This document shows positions 58,329 to 64,000 of a stretch of 64,000 nucleotides of DNA, in pieces. Origin of the DNA: Rhynchosporium graminicola (lineage: Eukaryota; Ascomycota; Leotiomycetes; Helotiales; Ploettnerulaceae); contig FJUW01000010.1 in assembly GCA_900074885.1 (NCBI GenBank), positions 434,001 through 498,000 of the forward strand, given 5' to 3'. Below the pieces are notes generated by a model. It saw only the letters and a list, made by a program, of their open reading frames with translations, made no database searches and was not told the origin of the DNA. The position numbers were made by a program, and so were the translations under genes. Every line of letters begins with the position of its first letter. The stretch's first letter is position 1.

Positions 58329-60050
58329 CTACCTTCCAAAATGCTTCTTCTCGAAGTATCTGAGAGGAATATAAGTAATCGCCGCAAAAGAAAACGCCAA
58401 TTCAAAGCCAACATCTCCACCAAATTCAGTACCACACAATTTGCCTATGGGACCCACGTACCACACTTGTGCCATTCCAAGTACAGCTCCCATAGCACCG
58501 AACAAGAAAGAAATGATAGCGGCGATACCAGGAGGGAGAAGCTTGGCATCCATGTAGATGGAAGGATCGTAGCCGGAGAAGCCACGCTTGAAGATGACAT
58601 GCTCGGATATAGAGATGCCCTCGTAGATGGCCAGCCAGTAGGCGATCAGTAACATGAAGTTCTCAAGGACGTTCTCGAATTGTCCATATCCCGGGATTGC
58701 AATTGCGCAGTAAATCAGGGTGCCGACGAAAGTCCAGACGAACCGAGGAACACGCTGGGATTTCTTGGCGAGGAGTTGAAGAGATAGGCCGACGGAATAG
58801 ATGTTGGGACAGTTGTTGGCAATGATGGAAAGAGCGATGACAACTAAGCAGAATTTGCCGAAGTGACCGAGAGGAGGGACGATGACTGCGGCAAGAAGGC
58901 CACCAATATGAGATGAATGGTAACCATCCATGTAGATATTCTCGCCGTCGTTTGCAGCCATGGCTGTAGCTATCGTCGCTCCAAGCATCTCAGTGAAAAG
59001 AAGCGGTAAGATAAGACCTGCGTATGTCCACAGGAAGATAGATTTGCGAGATCGGTCAACCGGTTGATAGACGGTGTCTGGGGTACATATTAGCTCTTGA
59101 TCTTGAAGGTCATGGAAAGGGATCTGAATTATCTTTCGGGATTGGGAAGTATGACTGAGATAGGATGTTGTGAAATGTCCTCGAGTACTTACAGTCGGCG
59201 GCGTATGATGTCCAGCCGGTTGCAAAGCCGAATACACTCGCAGCAAACGAGAGGGCAGATCCAGCCTCGGAAAGGCCAACGCCCATTGGAATGTTGTAGA
59301 AGTGACCTGAATGAGCGAACTCTCCAAGAACAATCATGAAAATGATGAAGCAAGGAGCCCAAGAGTATCTCTCGTATGTGTGGACAATCTTGTAGCCGAA
59401 GAGTGTGACCAAGAAAGTTGCAGCAGCGATAACAATAATTCCAGCCCAGCCGGGCATGGAAGGATTGACGGCATGAAAGAGTTGTGCTCCGACTATAACA
59501 TTCACCGCACTCCATCCAACGCAAGCCAAGACGTTTAATACAGCGACTATCTTCACGCCGTAGAACTGCCTAAGAATCAGCAAGTTATGAATTATCAATA
59601 TTTCATGAGACTTACTCCGAAGAAGTAGCGAGATAGAACCATCTGCCTCAAACCGAATCGAGGACCGAAAGTCGAAAAGAACGCCACTGGGGTTATTCCG
59701 AGAAGATTGACAAAGAGAATGATAAGAATCGTATCGACGTATCCAAGATAGAAGACAGGGTAGGCCAAAGCACCGATAGCGAATGACGAGACGACCATGT
59801 TCGCTGATAGCCACATGGTACCAACTTGGGAAATAGGAGCATCGGTTCGTTCGTCACTGGGAACCCTTTCGATGCCTCTCTGCTCCACTCCCATCTTTCC
59901 CGCAACTCTTTGTATCTTCGCATACCAGGAATCGCCTAGGACGAATGTCTCTGCGGCAATTGCTCCATCATCGGGAACGTAGTCAAGACTATCAACTCTT
60001 TTCTCTCCGGCCTCTACATCAGGCTCTTTCCTTGCCGTAAAAGAACCCAT
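58329..60050 (-). CDS. NCS1-family purine/cytosine permease, Fcy2-like (518 aa)
   Basis: Three exons on the minus strand: 60050-59616, 59565-59193 and 59077-58329 (introns 51 and 115 nt). The first junction gives SRYFFG-FYGVKIVAVLNVLACVGW, the Fcy2-type second block. About 12 membrane helices are visible. Family markers include the N-terminal RGIERVPSDERTD, TMWLSANMVVSSFAIGAL, GFATGWTSYAADYTVYQP and the ANNCPNIYSVGLSLQ block. The protein should be a plasma-membrane proton symporter for cytosine, adenine, guanine or hypoxanthine; substrate choice cannot be fixed here. An ATG at 60185 would add 45 residues. I prefer 60050 because a TATATA element at about 60213-60220 would put transcription start close to or downstream of 60185. 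Confidence 0.93.
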
Positions 60051-62373
60051 ATCGAAGGATTGGAATGTACAATCGAATGTTTGTCCTAGCTGGTCTTCAA
60101 ATGGAAGGAAGGAAGATTTTGAAAGATCTCCAGATCTATGTACCAGACGACTGCTGACAATTGACTCTGGATGCTGGTCTGACATCACATCTTGGAGGGA
60201 GAAGTGGATTGTTATATAAAAACATGCTTTATCTATCAAGTGCCACTTATGCAGCCAGGATAAGCTTTAAGGAGAGCTACCAAAGGGCCGGCCAGCGGAC
60301 GACGCCGGCATGAAGATGGATATGGAGTGGAGTGCACCGTGAAGCTTCCACCAGTCGGCAGGATGATTTTTATCGGTAAAATGATCCCTGAGTTTAGTCA
60401 CTGATAAGAGGCACACGACAATTGACAAAGAGAGAAGATAGAAAGAGCTAGACTAGAGCTAGAGAACTACCAATAATGGCTACATACCACAGTCTAGATT
60501 CGGGCATGAATGTACCCAGAGCTAGAATATTGGCAATCTACTATAAAGATCCAGCTCGATGTTGGTTGCAAACACAGATCAAAATCCGCGGAGCAAATAG
60601 TCGAGCACAGCTTCATCAATCAATAACACAGCATCACAGCTGGCAACAGTATTGAAGCTTGCTCATAAGCTTCAGGTAATGAATGGAGGGGGTTCTCATT
60701 TCGCTCGACGAAGTTTCCATCCCGTTATCTGCTGTGCGCCATACTGTACGTGTATGTACTAGAATCCACTTCTACCCCTGCCCCTCTGCACCTATTCTCA
60801 AGCTTTTCCTTGGCTCTTGACCCCACACGATGGTCTTCAGTATATCCAATCATCTAGATGGCGTTGTAAAGCGCAGTTGTGTCAATATGGTCGGTGGATG
60901 ACTATGATTACGTTCCGACAATCGACGCTCTGATGGTGAGCCGTGACGCCGGACATTAAGCTTGATATGAAGCTTGGTTACGCGCATTCCAGTTCAGCAA
61001 TCTTGCAGCCATAGCGCTCGATGCGGTGAATGCTGGAGACATGTATGCAATGCAGGTTCGCGCAAATGCGTGTGTGAGGGAAGACAGACAGGTCATAGAA
61101 GCCTGCCACTTTGTTTCAAGATCGTTCCTCCTCATGTTCTCCAGGGATGTTGTGTACCTCCAGGCGCAGAGCTGCCTGGAAGAAGCTGCAGACACTTGTA
61201 CTGTTTGCGAGCTTGTGCCAGCTCTATGAAATCCGAGAAGGATCTCCTGCAATGACAAAAGTCATAATTGAAGGATCTGTTTTGTTCGGAGGTAACCCCC
61301 AAGCTGTCTCTGAGGTTGTCATTTGATGATAGAAAAAGCTTACTAGCCTTACCAAAATCGGATAGGTGCATACTGTAGACGTGCAAAGTCTTTCGACGGT
61401 TATTCTTGCTTTTCGTCGAAGCTCAGCATCTCATTCACATTAGCTAGAAGTCTTTACAACACCAACCTATCCATGTTCCAGCCTCGTAGATCGAGCCCAG
61501 CTCGGCGGCGACCTACAGCTGAGCGTTTGGTGGCCGGAAGCCTCCCCTATTTCAGCCACTGGATTCGAGCCGTCGAAAGGACGAATCATCGTCAGCTTGC
61601 GTATCAAAATATCATCAATCTGTGGCGTCTTTGTTTTTGTGGCGTTTAAGACAGTCCCAAAGGCCAGTGCGGAGCTGATATTAGCTGTCGGAGTCCCCCG
61701 ATGTTCTCACAAGCAGCATCTACAAAGCCATTGTCATTTTGTATCGGATATTATTTAGCTATATACCACCCAATCAGACCTGTTTGCATCAATGAGTGGA
61801 GGCTCTGTTTTTTCCGAATAACAAGGCGATGGAGTGCAAATGGTAAGACTTCAATTAATCCCCAAAGCCATTCCCCTATCCTCTATACACGCAATCTCTT
61901 GCAGCGAAAGGCACTATTGCTAGTGTCCGGCTTGACCTGACAGCTAGAACTTGCCATGCATTGATCCGATCATGTGGCCATCTTGTGTGTGTACCTTGCA
62001 TATGCCAGTTCCCGAGATTTTCGTCCGGGGCCCGAGTATCAAACATGAACTATACGACTGCTCGCCGCGCTAACAACCTGGGTCGGCTGTATTTGGACGG
62101 GCAGTCCAAAGGCCGAAAAGGCGGAGGATTTTTATGGTATAAATTTCTATCAGATCTCGTACTTTGGAACCGATGCCAGCATTTTGACATGTCGAATTCA
62201 CATTCAGAGCGCCTGTGGAGGACTAGCAAGTAATGAATCAGGAGAGGCTTGAGAATGAGTGTTCGCTCGCTCATGTATGTCTAACATTCACACCGCCATT
62301 CATCTAGCATAATATTTCCCAGTCAGGAGGTCTCCTTCTCTCTTCGAACGCCAAAGTGTCATTTCTCCTTATC
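60051..62373. other. intergenic between permease and GNAT gene
   Basis: About 2.3 kb containing the permease promoter and the GNAT 3' flank. GATA-type motifs occur upstream of the permease, as expected by chance and for nitrogen-regulated genes alike. No supported gene. Confidence 0.45.
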
Positions 62374-62922
62374 TTATAGCTTCTTGCTCATGATCCAGTC
62401 CGTCTGTACACAGTCACCCATCACAAAGTCATGATGTCCAATTTTCACATATCCCAATTTCTCATACACTTTCTGCGCCTTTAAATTGTCTTCCCAAACT
62501 CCCAACCACATCGTAACGAAGCCCTGCTCCCTCGCCAACTCTTCAACACGATTCGCCAACTTCCTCCCAATTCCAGCTCCATGACAATCCTCAGAAACAT
62601 AAAGCCGTTGCAATTCTACCGTCTTCTCCATCTCTTCCAGACATGGTTCTGTGGTGCCTCGAGTCAGTTGTGAGAAGCCTACAACGTGATCTTGAGAATC
62701 GGTCGCGACGATGGTGTCGATGTTGGTATTTGAGAGGTCTGATATGATGGCTGCGATGCTGTATCCTGATTGAAGATATGCTTCTAGATCTCGGGTTGAG
62801 AGGGAGTAGCCGAAACTGGCGGTGAAGACTCGTGATCCCAAAGATGCAATTGCCTCGATGTCTTTGGGGTTGGCCTCGCGAATATTGAATTCTCGTTTAC
62901 TTGGTGATGCTGATTCTGGCAT
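62374..62922 (-). CDS. GNAT acetyltransferase, PaiA-like (182 aa)
   Basis: Single exon. The GNAT fold is clear: the N-terminal strand FNIREANPKDIEAIASL; motif A with ELQRLYVSEDCHGAGIGRKL (the acetyl-CoA pyrophosphate loop HGAGIG); and motif B TMWLGVWEDNLKAQKVYEKLGY. The C-terminal run GHHDFVMGDCVQTDWIM resembles the ending of bacterial PaiA, a spermidine/spermine N-acetyltransferase (WLGVWE...QTD.IM). Substrate as polyamine is inferred from that resemblance. No signal peptide, so cytosolic. It is divergent from the PaiB-like gene at 63531, 608 bp away. Start is the first ATG of the frame; length is typical. Confidence 0.9.
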   Translation of the reverse strand: MPESASPSKREFNIREANPKDIEAIASLGSRVFTASFGYSLSTRDLEAYLQSGYSIAAIISDLSNTNIDTIVATDSQDHVVGFSQLTRGTTEPCLEEMEKTVELQRLYVSEDCHGAGIGRKLANRVEELAREQGFVTMWLGVWEDNLKAQKVYEKLGYVKIGHHDFVMGDCVQTDWIMSKKL

Positions 62923-63530
62923 TTTTGCTACTGGCTGTATGTGTCTCGTCAGACGTGTGGTACTTCCAATTTCGATATTTGTATCAAGGACTTGGCAGTA
63001 TTTTCGGTGCTTCTCCTGTCAGCTTGTCATTCTTTAAATCTTGCACAATCAAAGTATGACTCACAGTAGATATTCAGTCTAGAAGTGTTTGCTACACAGC
63101 ATGTACTAGAACATTCGACACTTTTCTGAGCTGCGCCCAAAAATCAAATTGATATGAAGGGCGTAAAATTTAAGGCTCTAGCCGGTTAGTGCGACCCAAA
63201 GAGGAATTCGCAGCCGACCAAAAGAACTCCGATTCCGACGCCGATACTGACCTTTTTAGTCAAAAACTGTGCAAGCGCTGATTACGCTCTAGAACCACTT
63301 GTGATTTGGCATGAAATTCCATCTCTTATGATACAATATCTAAACCGTGCCGTCTACAAAGTGTTGACAGATCCCCCCAAACTCATATGTTTTGATCTAC
63401 ATCAACCCCACTTCCGAAATTCGGCTCGGTAATATATTTACTTCCTGTTTGAGTCACGATTTGAGAAGCATAAACCTCACTTCGGTATCTTGACCTTCGG
63501 ACATCAATTTGTCTTCTCGATATCTCAGCC
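62923..63530. promoter_or_regulatory. 608-bp divergent promoter of the PaiA-like / PaiB-like pair
   Basis: Both genes are transcribed outward from this spacer, so a shared regulatory region is likely. It is A/T-leaning with no clear TATA pair. A PaiB-type regulator might bind here, but I found no obvious operator-like dyad. Confidence 0.4.
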
Positions 63531-64000
63531 ATGTATCTCCGAGCAGCACACGCAGATCTCCACCTCCCAACTCTCTACAAATTTATCCTCAACAACCCTC
63601 TCGGGATCCTCACAACCTCGCTTCCATCATCCAACTTCCACACCATCCAAACCAGTCACATCCCTTGGGTGCTCGACATACCAGACTCCGACACAAATTC
63701 AAACCCGGACTCAGATGTATCCACTCCCCCAAAGGCGCGATTACGAGGCCATCTTGCCCGCGTAAACCCTCAAGCAAAAGCACTAATCGAAACTGCTACC
63801 CAAACATCCTCCAGCACGCTTCAACAAGAAGTAATGATCCTCTTCAATGGCCCCACGCACCACTACATAACTCCCAAGTTCTACATCGAGACCAAACCTG
63901 CTACCGGAAAAGTAGTACCGACATGGAATTACAGCGCGGTTCAAGTCTACGGGAAAGCCACCATCCATTTCGATACTTCTTCCTCTAATACAGGGGAGTT
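63531..64000 (+). CDS. PaiB-like FMN-binding protein, partial (cut by window end)
   Basis: An open frame from ATG at 63531 runs without a stop to the window edge (156 codons visible). PaiB-family blocks appear in order: MYLRAAHADLHLPTLYKFIL at the N-terminus, then NPLGILTT, SHIPWVLD (cf. SHIPFLLD), RGHLARVNPQAK, MILFNGPTHHYITPKFY and VPTWNYSAVQVYG. These are the hallmarks of the bacterial FMN-binding split-barrel protein PaiB, described as a transcriptional repressor in Bacillus. Relative to bacterial PaiB there is a Ser/Asp-rich insertion after SHIPWVLD, usual in fungal homologues. Whether the fungal protein regulates transcription or is a flavin enzyme is unknown. Divergent from the PaiA-like gene. 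Confidence 0.9.
   Translation, partial: MYLRAAHADLHLPTLYKFILNNPLGILTTSLPSSNFHTIQTSHIPWVLDIPDSDTNSNPDSDVSTPPKARLRGHLARVNPQAKALIETATQTSSSTLQQEVMILFNGPTHHYITPKFYIETKPATGKVVPTWNYSAVQVYGKATIHFDTSSSNTGE

Noticed and set aside
60051..60185. 45-residue N-terminal extension of the permease
   Set aside because: The ATG at 60185 lies only about 30 bp from a TATATA element and adds no family-like sequence; kept as an alternative start only.
1..64000. tRNA, rRNA, CRISPR or transposon features
   Set aside because: I looked for tRNA B-box-like GGTTCGA motifs in context, long terminal or inverted repeats and transposase or reverse-transcriptase motifs; nothing convincing was seen by eye. A tRNA scan and repeat search would settle it.

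Overview
This window is nuclear DNA of a filamentous ascomycete. Genes are split by short GT-AG introns of about 45-150 nt, often with CTAAC-type branch sites, and the conserved genes carry fungal domain layouts (Spa2, Nbp2, Ssu72, a fused membrane/catalytic HMG-CoA reductase, a cyclophilin with two possible starts). The protein style suggests Leotiomycetes/Helotiales; that placement is inference, not a measurement. I saw no rRNA genes, tRNA genes, CRISPR arrays or intact transposons.

Layout. 1-16.9 kb is gene-poor: a small conserved-looking 122-aa gene behind a TATA/CT-rich promoter (5.0 kb), a 2-oxoglutarate/Fe(II) dioxygenase (8.9-10.2 kb) and a multi-AT-hook chromatin protein (11.2-12.9 kb). 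16.9-28.6 kb is a housekeeping block: Spa2 polarity scaffold (-), Ssu72 CTD phosphatase (-), Nbp2-like SH3 adaptor (+) and nicotinamidase (+). 29.5-34.9 kb is an accessory island: a multi-exon zincin-like metalloprotease gene (-), then two tail-to-tail copies of a signal-peptide-bearing Hsp70-ATPase-like gene, both broken. 37-53 kb is again conserved: HMG-CoA reductase (+), Sti1 co-chaperone (+), a four-TM membrane protein (-), Pol III subunit RPC34/RPC6 (+), cyclophilin (-) and an Ent3-type epsin (+). 53-58 kb is decayed and holds a patatin-like phospholipase pseudogene (-). 58.3-60.05 kb encodes an NCS1 purine/cytosine permease (-). The right end holds a PaiA-like GNAT acetyltransferase (-) divergent from a PaiB-like FMN-binding protein (+) that runs off the window.

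How the genes relate. Most neighbours are independent housekeeping genes. Two arrangements look meaningful. The first is the divergent PaiA-like/PaiB-like pair at 62.4-64.0 kb, which mirrors the bacterial paiAB polyamine-acetylation pair. The second is the 29.5-34.9 kb island of predicted secretory-pathway genes, with the protease divergent from the full-length Hsp70-like copy and a truncated inverted paralogue beside it. Stop codons and frameshifts cluster in that island and in the patatin relic, so these accessory genes are decaying while the flanking genes are intact.
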